This document shows, in pieces, positions 32,723 through 41,899 of a stretch of DNA of 64,000 nucleotides (position 1 is its first letter; each line of letters opens with the position of its first letter). Position numbers and translations under genes: made by a program. The stretch is from positions 186,001 to 250,000 of the forward strand of contig OY970321.1 of assembly GCA_963716735.1 (NCBI GenBank), read 5' to 3'. The notes beneath the pieces were generated by a model that was not told the origin of the DNA, made no database searches, and saw only the letters and a list, made by a program, of their open reading frames with translations. Source of the stretch: VRUE01 sp963716735 (GTDB lineage Bacteria; Actinomycetota; Thermoleophilia; Solirubrobacterales; 70-9).

Positions 32723-34183
32723 ATGGGCTGCGACGGCGGGACCCAGATGCATCTTCACGGCAGCGAGCAGAGGCGGACGCTCTGGATCGCAGCCTTGATC
32801 GAGGTGGTGTTCTTTGCGCTCTTCCTCTCCTCGGCCCACTCGTCGGCGCTCGCCTCCCCAGGCGAATCGCTCGTGGGCGTCTGGCGCTACCAGGGCGAAC
32901 CTGAACTCCTGGTCGAGCTCTCGACCTCGGCGAGCGGCTACACGGTCACCGCCCTCGAAGACACTCACGTGGCCAACAGCTCCTGTCCTCTTACGGCGGG
33001 GACGGTCCTTGAGAAATTCTCCGAATCAGGCTCGGGCTACAGCGGACAGGCAGCGCTCTGGAACACGTCGACGTGCGCCTTCCTCGAATGGGCGACGCTC
33101 GAATACGAATGGGAAGGTGAGCAACTGGTCGGCACCATCGCGGGCGTCTGCGGCTTCGGCTGCGGGCCCACCCTCGTCCGGGCGGGACCCCTTGTGACGG
33201 GAACCTCCGCGACTGCCAAAGAAGTGAGCGCGATGGTCTCGGGGGCGATAGACCCGATGCGCCAGGCGACCAGCTACCGAGTGGCGTTCGACCTGGCCGG
33301 CTCAGGATGGTGCACGAGCCCAGGGGGTGGCAGTGCGAGCGGTGCGAGCGGGACGGAATCCCTTCCCTTCACGGATCACGACGCCCACGCGGTCGTCGTG
33401 TCGCTCGGAGGCCTTGCTCCGGCGACGAGGTATTGCGCCCGGCTGAGCGCCACCAATCCCGGCGGGACCGGCGAAGGCGCCCTGGTGTTTTTCACCACGA
33501 CGTCCGCCGCGTCTCCTCAATCGCCCAACCAGCCCCCCGCATCGCCGAAGCCGCCATCGGTGAAGATCACCTCGCATCCTGCGAAGGAAACCACCGCGAC
33601 GACCGCGCCATTCGGCTTCACCGGCGTGCCCGGGGGTACCTTTCAGTGCTCGGTCGACGGCGGGGCGTGGACGGCATGCAAGAGCGGGGACTCCTTCGGC
33701 CCCCTGCAGCCGGGCGATCATCGCTTCGAAGTCCGGGAGACGCTGAACGGACTCACCGGCCCGGCTGCCGCCTATTCCTGGACGATCGCCCTTCCCCGCG
33801 CCTGCATCCTGAAGGTCGCGCGTGCCCGCGTCTTCGTCTTCACCCATAAGAAAAAAGCGCGCCTGGTCATCCACTACAAGGCCTACAGACCGGCGCAGGT
33901 CTCCGTCGCCTACTCCCTTGTCGGGGCGAATGGGAGCTTGCGGTTGGGGACCGCCTCCGCCCACTTCAAGACTGCCGGGATCTTCCGGCTCGGCGAGAAG
34001 CTCGATCGGTTTGCGGTGTCGAGGCTCCGGGCAGCCAGTTCGATGACGGTTCGCTTCTCCATCCCGAAGGCGCCGACGAGCTGCTCGCGCTATTACACGA
34101 AGCGGCTCACGATCCCGAAGAAGATCTTCGGCCAGACCGTGTGGTTCCAGTCCGACTCGCTCTTCGGACCTGAAGCCAGGTGA
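32723..34183 (+). CDS. secreted multi-domain protein with Fn3-like and Cys-bridged sandwich domains
   Basis: A 486-residue exported protein. A signal segment (RRTLWIAALIEVVFFALFLSS, residues 17-37) is followed by a beta-rich domain with paired cysteines, a fibronectin-III-like domain (AKEVSAMVSGAIDP to YCARLSATNPGGTGEG), a Pro/Ser linker, a small domain with FQCSVDGGAWTACKSG and HRFEVRETLNG, and a C-terminal beta domain. The small Cys domain also occurs in the protein at 35109. AAGGAGG lies nine bases before the ATG. Surface or extracellular role; no enzyme motif. Confidence 0.8.
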   Translation: MGCDGGTQMHLHGSEQRRTLWIAALIEVVFFALFLSSAHSSALASPGESLVGVWRYQGEPELLVELSTSASGYTVTALEDTHVANSSCPLTAGTVLEKFSESGSGYSGQAALWNTSTCAFLEWATLEYEWEGEQLVGTIAGVCGFGCGPTLVRAGPLVTGTSATAKEVSAMVSGAIDPMRQATSYRVAFDLAGSGWCTSPGGGSASGASGTESLPFTDHDAHAVVVSLGGLAPATRYCARLSATNPGGTGEGALVFFTTTSAASPQSPNQPPASPKPPSVKITSHPAKETTATTAPFGFTGVPGGTFQCSVDGGAWTACKSGDSFGPLQPGDHRFEVRETLNGLTGPAAAYSWTIALPRACILKVARARVFVFTHKKKARLVIHYKAYRPAQVSVAYSLVGANGSLRLGTASAHFKTAGIFRLGEKLDRFAVSRLRAASSMTVRFSIPKAPTSCSRYYTKRLTIPKKIFGQTVWFQSDSLFGPEAR

Positions 34184-34430
34184 AGGGGTCGGATGATGTC
34201 GCACGAGTGGGCCCTCGCGGCCCTCGAGGGCGACGCTCGAGCTCACGCCGTCACTGGCCAGCTCACCACAAGCATGCTGAATAGGTTGCTCCATGGTGGC
34301 GTGAGCTCCGTTCCACCGGCAGGCTCCAGCATTTCTTGAACACCGTTATGGCCTTACGGAGAGATTTCAGCAACCTCGAACTATGCGCCTCTGGTGAGCC
34401 GGGTTCGAAGCACCGCTTCGTTCGAACGGG

Positions 34431-34649
34431 TCAAGGAGAAGCGAGGCTCGTGGCCGACTCGGGCGTTTCGCCGGCCAGCTCCTCGTCGGGGGTGAGAACC
34501 GTCTGAAGTGCGTCGAGCACGTTCTCGCGCGCCTCCTCACGGGTGTGGCCCTGGCTCATCGCGCCGGGGACCTCGAGAACCCGCGCAACGATCCAGCCCT
34601 CCTCGTCCGGGCTATCGAAGGAAATCGTGAAGTCGAGCGACGCAGCCAT
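34431..34649 (-). CDS. HicB-like antitoxin, apparently without HicA
   Basis: A 72-residue protein with the HicB pattern: FTISFDSPDEEGWIVARVLEVPGAMSQGHTREEARENVLDALQTVL. HicB normally pairs with the small RNA-cleaving HicA; no HicA frame is visible on either side. Orphan HicB-like proteins are common and may be remnants or stand-alone regulators. The second gene of the strand pair, after the DUF3072 gene by 33 bases. Confidence 0.8.
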   Translation of the reverse strand: MAASLDFTISFDSPDEEGWIVARVLEVPGAMSQGHTREEARENVLDALQTVLTPDEELAGETPESATSLASP

Positions 34650-34682
34650 GCAGAAACGGTATCGCGTGAACCTGTCGGCTGG

Positions 34683-34883
34683 CTACTTCTGGAGTTCGTC
34701 GATCCGTTCCGAGGCTTCGGCCTTGGTCAGCCGGTCCAGATCCTCCTCGGATATTGGCTCGCCAGCTTTCGCGGCCAAGGCCGACAGGTACTCCCTTTGC
34801 GCGTCGGTGATCGGCTCGTCGCCGGTTTGCCATTCCTCTGGGTCGCGGACGAAATCGTAGTTCGGATCGCGTGCCAAGTTCAT
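34683..34883 (-). CDS. DUF3072 protein
   Basis: A 66-residue, acidic protein. DEPITDAQREYLSALAAKAGEPI and DLDRLTKAEASERIDELQ are the conserved blocks of DUF3072, a small family of unknown function, often seen in actinobacteria and proteobacteria. GAGGCGATG-type ribosome site precedes the start. It may be co-transcribed with the HicB-like gene. Confidence 0.83.
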   Translation of the reverse strand: MNLARDPNYDFVRDPEEWQTGDEPITDAQREYLSALAAKAGEPISEEDLDRLTKAEASERIDELQK

Positions 34884-35108
34884 CGCCTCCTCATGCCTAG
34901 GCTACCGGCCTTTTTCGACTCCGTGAAGCCAAATCAAGGGCGCATTCGACCGACACCAGGATCTCCACTAAGGACGAAACGCTGTAGCGGTATTGTCGCC
35001 TACTGGTCGTTAGGTGGTCGAACCGAGGATGGGGGGCGTTGACACCCACCTGATGTGGTGGCCACGGGCTGATCTATCGCGCCTCGGGCGAGCGGGCCAA
35101 GAAAGTTA

Positions 35109-35861
35109 CTAACGCCCCCCGGACGTTGGCGCGTGTTGTTTGACATGCCAAATGTATTTGGCTGGCGTCAGATCAACGTTTCCAGCCGGATCCGTGGCCT
35201 TGACCTCAAAAACGTGTTTGCCTTCCTTCAAGCCCCTGTAAACCTGTGGCGACGTGCATGAGTGCCATACCTTGCGGTCGAGCTTGCATCTGTAGGTCGA
35301 GCCAGCATCGGTCGCGAAGAAGCGGAAAGTTGCCTTCTCCTGGGGCGTCGTCCCTGATGGTCCCGACTTGATCTTCGTCCTGGGCGGAAGTTCGTCTGGT
35401 GGAGGGGGTGGAGCGGGGGTCGGAGTCGACGGAGGGGGAGGAGACGGAGGCAATTCATTCATCGGGGGCGTCGGAGCGGTCGCCGTCCACGGCACCTCTT
35501 GACTATCACAGCTGACGGTTTTGCCGTGATACGAGATCGTTCCCTGGGCCTGATGGGCCGCCGGAAAGGAACCACTGAAGTGGAGAAGGCCGTTGCTGTT
35601 CGCAAAGGAGTCGTTAACGATCGCAGCCCTACGCCCCGTCTGACCCGTGACCGTCCCACAGGGAGGCAGGGGCACTTTGTTAAGCGCAAACCTGATCACT
35701 TCGGTGCCGTCAGGAGAAATGTCGAATTCAATCGTCCCTCCGGTAGCCGCCGTCCCGGTATAGGTGGCGGGATAGCTGACGTTCGACGCCAGCGCTGGCA
35801 CGACCAGCGTCGCTAGCGCGCCGACGACGAATGCAGTGAATCCAAGGCTCCAAATCCTCAC
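35109..35861 (-). CDS. secreted protein with Pro-rich linker and Cys-bridged sandwich domain
   Basis: A 250-residue product from GTG 35861. Signal peptide GFTAFVVGALATLVVPALA; residues 28-130 form a beta domain with two cysteines; 133-162 are a proline-rich linker (PPSPPPPSTPTPAPPPPP); the C-terminal domain has YRCKLDRKVWHSCTSPQVYRGLKEG and FEVKATDPAGNVD, a small Ig-like module repeated in many secreted proteins of this lineage. No catalytic motif. Extracellular or wall-associated. Confidence 0.78.
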   Translation of the reverse strand: MRIWSLGFTAFVVGALATLVVPALASNVSYPATYTGTAATGGTIEFDISPDGTEVIRFALNKVPLPPCGTVTGQTGRRAAIVNDSFANSNGLLHFSGSFPAAHQAQGTISYHGKTVSCDSQEVPWTATAPTPPMNELPPSPPPPSTPTPAPPPPPDELPPRTKIKSGPSGTTPQEKATFRFFATDAGSTYRCKLDRKVWHSCTSPQVYRGLKEGKHVFEVKATDPAGNVDLTPAKYIWHVKQHAPTSGGR

Positions 35862-35936
35862 GTGTCTCGTTCCCGCATCTTATCCGTACCGAATCGGGCT
35901 GAGTCGTGTGCCACTACCGTAAGAGCGTCGCAGCGT

Positions 35937-37361
35937 TCAGCGCCGGCGCAGCTTCAGCTTCAAGGCGCGTGTCTCGGGCTGCCCGCCTGCGACCATGGTC
36001 TTGCAGACGACGCGCAGGTGGCCGTGGCGGGCGAGCATTTCGCGCGCCTCGCGGCTGAGTCGCAGGCTGATGCTGCGGGTCAGGTCGGTGCCGAGTCGGA
36101 AGTGGCGCTGGGCGACGAGGGAGCCTCCGGCGCGCAGGCGCAGGCGGCCATCGCAGATGGCAGTGGCCGTGCCGTCGTGGCAAGTGATCTGGACCTTGGC
36201 CCGATGCCCTTTGGCGGCGGGGCCACCACCGTCGATCTCGAGCGCGAGGGGCGCCGGTTCGATCCGGCCGACGATGCCCGACTCATAGCTGCCGGCCTGG
36301 CCGCAGGCGGCGTCCCCGGGGGCACAGGGGGGCTCCGGGAGGGCCGTGTACCAGACGCTCCCGTCCGAACCGGCGACGATGTCGATGGCGCTCGTGGCGT
36401 GCGGGAGTTCGACACGCGAAACCCGGCCGCTCGGGGTCATCCGGGTGATCGCGCCGGGCCCCGATGCGAACCAGAGGCGGCCGTCGGGCCCGGCGGCCAG
36501 TGCCCCCGCGTAGACCCCCTGCTCCAGCGGGAACTCGGTGTACTGGCCCCTCGGGTCGATACGGGCGAGTGCCCCTGGGTCGCTTTCCTTGGTGACCCAG
36601 AGGTTGCCGTCGGCACCGAGGACTATTTCGTGCGGGCGAGCGCCACTCGGCAACTGGAACATCTGGATCGCGCCTGCCGGCGTGATCCTGCCGACCTTGT
36701 CTTCCTGCGTTTCCGTGAACCAGACGTTGCCTTCGGGCCCGAGGGCGAGCCGGGTCGGAAAGCTGCCCGGGCCCGGCAATTCGAACTGGGTGACCTCGCC
36801 GGCCGGGGTCATGCGGTCGATCGTCGCCACCGACTTGGCTTGGCCGCCGACGGAAACTGCTCGGTAGCCGGAGAGCCAGAGGTTGCCGTCGGATCCCGTG
36901 ACGATCGGCCCGGCGGCCTGGGTGAATTGCTGGTCGACCTGTTCTTCGGGCATCGGAAAAGAGGTGATTTCGCCGCTTGCGGTCAGTCGGCTTACCCCGC
37001 GCGTGCCGGTCAGCCAGACGTTTCCGTCAGGGCCGAGCGTGAACCCGTTGGCCCCCTGGTGCTGGGAGACGACGCTGACCTGCCCCTGCTGGTCGATTCG
37101 CATGATCTGGGGGAAGTAGTGGGCTTCTTCGCCCGGGGAATACGTCTCCGAGTAGTACCCGGTGAACCAGACCTGCCCGTCGGGGCCGAAGATCAACGGC
37201 CCGTTCCCGCCGGTGGGCGGGGTGTCCGGCTGCGGGAAGGCCGTCACCTGGGCGCTTGATACGACCGGTGCCGCCCCGGCGGTAGCTGGGAACGGGAGCA
37301 GGACGACCGCGCAGATCGCCAGTGCGCCCCAGGCATCCGTTCTTCCCAGGCCCCTCATCAC
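35937..37361 (-). CDS. secreted Vgb-like beta-propeller protein
   Basis: A 474-residue exported protein. Signal peptide ALAICAVVLLPFPATAGAAP. Six or seven propeller blades repeat the pattern GPDGNVWLTG-x-GVSRLTASGEITSFPMP, e.g. FGPDGQVWFTG, LGPEGNVWFTE, LGADGNLWVTK, AGPDGRLWFAS, as in virginiamycin B lyase-like (Vgb) and SMP-30/NHL propellers. The last 100 residues are a separate beta domain. The Vgb catalytic His is not evident, so antibiotic cleavage should not be assumed. Confidence 0.83.
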   Translation of the reverse strand: MMRGLGRTDAWGALAICAVVLLPFPATAGAAPVVSSAQVTAFPQPDTPPTGGNGPLIFGPDGQVWFTGYYSETYSPGEEAHYFPQIMRIDQQGQVSVVSQHQGANGFTLGPDGNVWLTGTRGVSRLTASGEITSFPMPEEQVDQQFTQAAGPIVTGSDGNLWLSGYRAVSVGGQAKSVATIDRMTPAGEVTQFELPGPGSFPTRLALGPEGNVWFTETQEDKVGRITPAGAIQMFQLPSGARPHEIVLGADGNLWVTKESDPGALARIDPRGQYTEFPLEQGVYAGALAAGPDGRLWFASGPGAITRMTPSGRVSRVELPHATSAIDIVAGSDGSVWYTALPEPPCAPGDAACGQAGSYESGIVGRIEPAPLALEIDGGGPAAKGHRAKVQITCHDGTATAICDGRLRLRAGGSLVAQRHFRLGTDLTRSISLRLSREAREMLARHGHLRVVCKTMVAGGQPETRALKLKLRRR

Positions 37362-37444
37362 CTCGCATTCTCAACCACGGGGTGGTCGCCAAGTAGTGGC
37401 GCTCGGTTCTGGAGACACGTGCCGTGTTCTTCGCTTGACTTACA

Positions 37445-37476
37445 GATAATCTCGTTATATAAATAACGTCATTATC
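37445..37476. promoter_or_regulatory. AT-rich palindromic operator before the TetR gene
   Basis: GATAATCTCGTTAT is followed by ATAA and then ATAACGTCATTATC, the reverse complement except for two bases. AT-rich in a GC-rich region, it lies immediately before the TetR coding region and 80 bases from the divergent propeller gene start. Probable TetR autoregulatory operator overlapping the promoter. Confidence 0.7.
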
Positions 37477-37551
37477 AATTCTCTGGTCAAAGGGAAGAAG
37501 ACCGCGCCCCGGCTCACCCGAGCCGAGGCCAAGGCGGAGACTCGCCGCCGC

Positions 37552-38127
37552 GTGCTCGAGGCGGCCGAGGCGGCGTTTCGGCGCGATGGCTACCACGGCG
37601 CCTCGCTCGAGCGAATAGCCGCGGAGGCTGGTTTCACCACGGGCGCGATTTACTCGACCTTCGAGTCCAAGGCCGGCGTGATGATGGCGCTGGTCGCGGA
37701 GCGGGCGGAGCGCAGGCGCGCCGTCTGGTCTGAGGTCTTCGCCGCCACGGCGACCGCCGAGGACTTCGTCGCAGAGGTTTCGCGCCAGGCCGCCCGGGAG
37801 GGCGCCGCAGAGCGCGACTGGTGGGCCGCAGTGATCGAGTTCATGACGGTTATCGCTCGCGACGGCGAGCTGCGCGCCCGCTACGCCGAGATCCATGAGG
37901 AGAGCCTGTCCGCGCTCGCCGCCTCGATCGGTACCTGGATGCAGCGCTTGGGCGAAGGTATGACGATATCGCCGGAGCGGCTGGCGATCGTCGTAAACGC
38001 GCTCGGGAGAGGGTTGGGCGTGGAGGCGCTGGTCGCGCCAGACGCGGTGTCGGAGGACCTGATCGTGGAGGCGCAGCTGACCCTCCTGCGCGGTGCTCAG
38101 GCGGGCGAGCGGGAGGTCGAAGGATGA
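37552..38127 (+). CDS. TetR-family transcriptional regulator
   Basis: The HTH is VLEAAEAAFRRDGYHGASLERIAAEAGFTTGAIYSTFESKAGVM, the usual TetR N-terminal domain, followed by an all-helical ligand domain to residue 191. The first standard start codon is GTG 37552, which removes the conserved lead RLTRAEAKAETRRR; that lead is open in the same frame back to a stop at 37447 with only ATT, ATC or CTG available as starts. Translation therefore probably begins upstream at a rare codon, such as CTG 37483. It overlaps the first adenylating-enzyme gene by four bases and probably controls it. Confidence 0.83.
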   Translation: MLEAAEAAFRRDGYHGASLERIAAEAGFTTGAIYSTFESKAGVMMALVAERAERRRAVWSEVFAATATAEDFVAEVSRQAAREGAAERDWWAAVIEFMTVIARDGELRARYAEIHEESLSALAASIGTWMQRLGEGMTISPERLAIVVNALGRGLGVEALVAPDAVSEDLIVEAQLTLLRGAQAGEREVEG

Positions 38128-39521
38128 TCGAGCGGTTGCGGCGCGTACCCGACGTCGTCCGGGCTTTTCGCGGCGCGAAGACGCTCGAATCCCACGATAA
38201 GTGGAGCGTCGAGCGGCTCCGCACCCACCAGCGGGAGCGCCTGCTGGCGATCGTCCGTCACGCGGCCGCCAACTCGCCCTACTACCGCGAGCGCTTCGCC
38301 GGGATCGAGCTGAGCGACGATCTCGACCTGGCTGCACTGCCCAGGCTCGACAAGCCGACCATGCTCGAGAACTTCGACGATCTGGTCACCGACCGGCGCC
38401 TCACTCTGTCGGGCGTCGAGCAGCACCTGACGGGGTTGGAGGGCGCCGATTCGCGCACCGACCCGATGCTGCTCGGCGAGTATCGCGCGATGGCCAGCGG
38501 CGGCACCAGCGGCCGCCGAGGCGTCTTCGTCTACGGCCGGGCGGAGTGGAGGGAAACCCTCGCAGGTGTGGGGCGTTGCTGGAGTGCCTACTGCGACTTC
38601 TCCCCGCGACTACCGCGCCGCCGCCTCGCGGCGATCACCGCAGACAGCCTTCTTCACATGGGCGGTCGTTGGAATCGGAGCCTCGACATCGGCTTCCACC
38701 GGATGCTGCGACTCGATGCTCGTGCTCCGATCGACGATCTGATCGAGGCGCTCAATGCCTTTCGGCCCGAGGGAATCAACACTTACGCGTCCATCGCCGC
38801 GCTGCTCGCCGAGCGCCAGCTCGCCGGTGAGCTGCAGATCGCACCGCGGATAGTCGTGACGGGTGGTGAGGTACTGACCGCCGAGATGAGGGAGCGAATC
38901 GTCGCCGCCTTCGGCCGGACGCCATTCGACGGCTATGGCGCCTCTGAGGCCGGATACATCGCTTTCGAATGCGACCGCCACGCGGGCCTGCACCTCTTCG
39001 AGGATCAGGTTTTGATCGAGGTCGTCGACGACGACTACCGGCCCGTGCCCCTCGCCGAGCCGGGCAGCCGCCTCCTGGTCACCAACCTCCTCAACCGTAC
39101 CCAGCCGCTGATCCGCTACGAGTTGAACGACCTGCTCACCGTCTCGCCGAATCTCTGCTCCTGCGGTCGTCCGTCCCGCCTGCTGGAGACGGTCGGGGGT
39201 CGCAGCGACGACGTGCTCGAGATGCCCGCTACCGAAGGCGGCACGATCAAGGTCCACCCGGTGACGCTGCGCAGCCCGCTGGCCGGAGTCGGCGCGCTGT
39301 CGGAGTACCGAATCGTCTATGGGGCGGGCGGGCTGCGCGTCGACGCTGTGCTCACCGGTGCAGACGGGCGGCAAGCGTGCGGTGAGATCGAGACGGGGCT
39401 CCGAGCGGCGCTCGCCAAACGGGGCGTCCGGGTGCCGCCGATCCTCGTCGAGAGCGTCGCGGAGATCCCACGGCACCCGCGCTCCGGCAAGCACAAGGCG
39501 ATCGAAGTCCAGGGCGCGTAG
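38124..39521 (+). CDS. PaaK/CapK-like AMP-forming adenylating enzyme, copy 1
   Basis: A 465-residue enzyme of the phenylacetate-CoA ligase/CapK branch. Blocks: NSPYYRERFAG near residue 51, MASGGTSGRRGVF (ATP-binding P-loop, near 122), FDGYGASEAG (near 270), LLVTNLLNRTQPLIRYELNDLL (near 315) and GGTIKVHPV (near 370). Such enzymes activate a carboxylate as acyl-AMP and may pass it to CoA. Overlaps the TetR gene by four bases; a close paralogue follows. Substrate unknown, possibly an aromatic acid. Confidence 0.87.
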   Translation: MIERLRRVPDVVRAFRGAKTLESHDKWSVERLRTHQRERLLAIVRHAAANSPYYRERFAGIELSDDLDLAALPRLDKPTMLENFDDLVTDRRLTLSGVEQHLTGLEGADSRTDPMLLGEYRAMASGGTSGRRGVFVYGRAEWRETLAGVGRCWSAYCDFSPRLPRRRLAAITADSLLHMGGRWNRSLDIGFHRMLRLDARAPIDDLIEALNAFRPEGINTYASIAALLAERQLAGELQIAPRIVVTGGEVLTAEMRERIVAAFGRTPFDGYGASEAGYIAFECDRHAGLHLFEDQVLIEVVDDDYRPVPLAEPGSRLLVTNLLNRTQPLIRYELNDLLTVSPNLCSCGRPSRLLETVGGRSDDVLEMPATEGGTIKVHPVTLRSPLAGVGALSEYRIVYGAGGLRVDAVLTGADGRQACGEIETGLRAALAKRGVRVPPILVESVAEIPRHPRSGKHKAIEVQGA

Positions 39522-39570
39522 GCGGGCCGCTCGTGCAACGCCAACAAGACATGAAAAGAGGGGCCGAGAG

Positions 39571-40977
39571 ATGATCGAGCGGTTGCAGCGCGTACCGGAG
39601 GTCGTCCGGGCCCTTCGCGTCGCGAAGACGCTCGAATCCCACGATAAGTGGAGCGTCGAGCGGCTCCGCGCCCACCAGCGGGAGCGCCTGCTGGCGATCG
39701 TCCGGCACGCGGCCGCCAACTCGCCCTACTATCGCGAGCGCTTCGCCGGGATTGAGCTGAGCGAGGACCTCGACCTGCGTGCTCTGCCGACCCTCGACAA
39801 GCCGACCATGCTCGAGAACTTCGACGAGCTGGTGACGGACCGGCGCCTCACTCTGGCGGGTGTCGTGCACCACCTGGACGCGCTAAAGGACACGAGCCCG
39901 CGACGCGAACCGCTGCTGTTCGGCGAGCACCGGGTGATGGCGAGCGGTGGCACGAGTGGGCGGCGTGGGGTGTTCGTCTACGGTCGAGACGACTGGACGG
40001 AAGTCCTCGCCGGGGGGCCGATGCGGGGCCAGAAGGCTTTCCTAAACTTCGGTCCGCGCTTCCCTCGCTGGCGCTTCGCGACGATCTTCGCCGACCACCC
40101 CCTCCATATGAGCGGGCGGGTCAACCGCAGCCTGGACATCAGCGCCCATCGCTTCCTGCGGCTCGACGCCCGCATGCCACATGGAGAGCTGGTCGAAGCG
40201 CTGAACGCCTTCCAGCCGGAGGGCCTCGGCACCTATCCGTCCCTGGCCGCGCTGCTCGCGGAACGCCAGCGCGGGGGCGAGCTGCGAATCCATCCGCAGA
40301 TGATCTTCACGGGGGGCGAGGTTCGCACCCCTGAGATGGAGGAGCGGATCGTCGACGCTTGGAACCGGAAGCCGTTCAACATCTACGGTGCCACCGAGAC
40401 GGGCGCTTACGCCGCGGTCGAATGCGACCGCCACGCGGGCCTGCACCTCTTCGAGGATCAGGTCCTGATCGAGGTCGTCGACGACGACTACCGGCCCGTG
40501 CCCGACGGCGAGGCGGGGAGCCGCCTCCTCATCACCAACCTCTACAACCGCACGCAGCCGCTGATCCGCTATGAGCTGAACGACCTCCTCACCGTCTCAC
40601 GGGATCCCTGCCCATGCGGTCGTCCTTTCCCACTGCTGAAGTCGATCGAGGGCCGCAGCGACGACGTGCTCAAGATGCCCGCCAGGGACGGCGGCACGAT
40701 CAAGGTCCACCCACTCGCCCTGCGCAGCCCACTGGCCGGGATCGCCGCACTGGCGGAGTACAGGATCGTCTACGGGACCGGCAGGTTGCGTGTGGAGGCC
40801 GTGCTCAACGGTGGGGGCGACCGTGAGCAGGCATGTCGGGAGATCGAAGCGCGACTTGGAGCGGCACTCATGGAGAGAGGTGCCCAGGCACCGCCGATCG
40901 ACGTCAAGAGTGTCGAAACGATTCCTCGCCACCCGCATTCCGGCAAGCACAAGGCAGTCGAGGTCGAGGCGGCGTAG
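39571..40977 (+). CDS. PaaK/CapK-like AMP-forming adenylating enzyme, copy 2
   Basis: A 468-residue tandem paralogue of the preceding enzyme. The first 60 residues are almost the same in protein and DNA; the ATP loop MASGGTSGRRGVF, FNIYGATETG and YNRTQPLIRYELNDLL blocks are kept. The middle (residues 120-190) differs most, where the substrate pocket should lie, so the two copies may act on different acids. A 49-base gap with GAGGGGCCGAGAG precedes ATG 39571. Confidence 0.87.
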   Translation: MIERLQRVPEVVRALRVAKTLESHDKWSVERLRAHQRERLLAIVRHAAANSPYYRERFAGIELSEDLDLRALPTLDKPTMLENFDELVTDRRLTLAGVVHHLDALKDTSPRREPLLFGEHRVMASGGTSGRRGVFVYGRDDWTEVLAGGPMRGQKAFLNFGPRFPRWRFATIFADHPLHMSGRVNRSLDISAHRFLRLDARMPHGELVEALNAFQPEGLGTYPSLAALLAERQRGGELRIHPQMIFTGGEVRTPEMEERIVDAWNRKPFNIYGATETGAYAAVECDRHAGLHLFEDQVLIEVVDDDYRPVPDGEAGSRLLITNLYNRTQPLIRYELNDLLTVSRDPCPCGRPFPLLKSIEGRSDDVLKMPARDGGTIKVHPLALRSPLAGIAALAEYRIVYGTGRLRVEAVLNGGGDREQACREIEARLGAALMERGAQAPPIDVKSVETIPRHPHSGKHKAVEVEAA

Positions 40978-41001
40978 GAGTCGAACGAGTCCTTGGCCCA
41001 A

Positions 41002-41406
41002 TCAGATGCGTTCCAGGACTACGACCGGGATCTCGCGCTCGGTCCGCTCCTGGTAGGCGTCGTAGTCGGGCCACTCGGAGACCATCGTCTTCCACATCTC
41101 CGGCTTCTCCTCGGGGCTCGCGGTGCGGGCGCGTGCCTTGAAGCGGTCGCCCTTCACCTGCACTTCGACCTCGGGGTCAGCGGAGAGATTCAGGTACCAG
41201 GCGGGTGGCGCATCGGTGCCACCCTTGGAGGCGACGATCGTGTAAGCGTCGCCGTGTGGCGCGTAGATCAGAGGAGCGGTGCGGGGTTCTTCCGACTTGC
41301 GACCTATCGTCGTCAGCAGAAGCGTCTGGGTCCCCTGCCACTCGTGGCCCTCCTCGCCGTCGGTGGCCTGGTAGCGCTCGACGTGCTCTTGACCGAAGAG
41401 TGGCAT
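41002..41406 (-). CDS. deazaflavin (F420)-dependent nitroreductase-family protein
   Basis: A 134-residue protein of the Ddn type: TLLLTTIGRKSEEPRTAPLIYAPHGDAYTIVASKGGTDAPPAWYLNLSADPEVEVQVKG is the full family signature. Ddn-like proteins use reduced cofactor F420 to reduce quinones or nitro groups. This implies that the host makes F420. A TTG six bases earlier is an alternative start; I use ATG 41406. Convergent with the adenylating enzymes. Confidence 0.9.
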   Translation of the reverse strand: MPLFGQEHVERYQATDGEEGHEWQGTQTLLLTTIGRKSEEPRTAPLIYAPHGDAYTIVASKGGTDAPPAWYLNLSADPEVEVQVKGDRFKARARTASPEEKPEMWKTMVSEWPDYDAYQERTEREIPVVVLERI

Positions 41407-41450
41407 AGCCAAAATCTTAGTCGAGTCATTCCGGCGTACCTGGAGGTGGC

Positions 41451-41834
41451 TCAGGCGCGCTCGGCGCGCCGTTTGGTGGCGTTTAGCAGGCGGCGGGTGA
41501 CGAGGACGTGGCCGCGGGTGGTTATCACCAGGGTGCGGTAGACGCTGCCCTTGAGGCCGGGGAAGGTGGCTCTGGTCTCAGCGCGGAGACGGGTGCTGCT
41601 CTCGTCCAACTCCTCGAGGCGGAAGATCAGCGCGTAGTTGGAGAATCGATGGCTGCCGCCGAGGGCCAGCTCTCGCGACCGATCGGCTGCATCGACGTGA
41701 AAGCCGGGGAGGGTCGAGCCGGTTCCGAGCGGTTGGCGGCCGGAGGAATCGACGTCGGCACAGCCGAGCAGGCGCGCTATCCGCCCGGTCGAGGTGGAGC
41801 CAAAGGACCCTTCGACCACCCGCAGCAGCGCCAC
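41451..41834 (-). CDS. SRPBCC/DUF2867-like protein
   Basis: Product with FSNYALIFRLEELDESSTRLRAETRATFPGLKGSVYRTLVITTRGH, typical of DUF2867-like SRPBCC proteins. The first standard start is GTG 41834, but the frame continues upstream with HIDEHSVDVTADPEDTW, a normal opening of this fold. The only plausible earlier start is CTG 41903, which overlaps the upstream stop as CTGA. So the real product is probably 23 residues longer, starting at CTG. Function unknown; hydrophobic ligand binding is typical. Confidence 0.75.
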   Translation of the reverse strand: MALLRVVEGSFGSTSTGRIARLLGCADVDSSGRQPLGTGSTLPGFHVDAADRSRELALGGSHRFSNYALIFRLEELDESSTRLRAETRATFPGLKGSVYRTLVITTRGHVLVTRRLLNATKRRAERA

Positions 41835-41899
41835 CCAGGTGTCCTCCGGGTCAGCCGTGACATCGACCGAGTGCTCGTCGATGTGGGGGAGGGCCGAGG

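Noticed and set aside
33302..34294. 330-codon open frame antisense to the secreted protein at 32723
   Set aside because: Low-complexity, no signal or domain.
35937..37361. Virginiamycin B lyase (antibiotic resistance)
   Set aside because: Only the propeller repeats match; the catalytic histidine region is not evident and the protein has an extra C-terminal domain.
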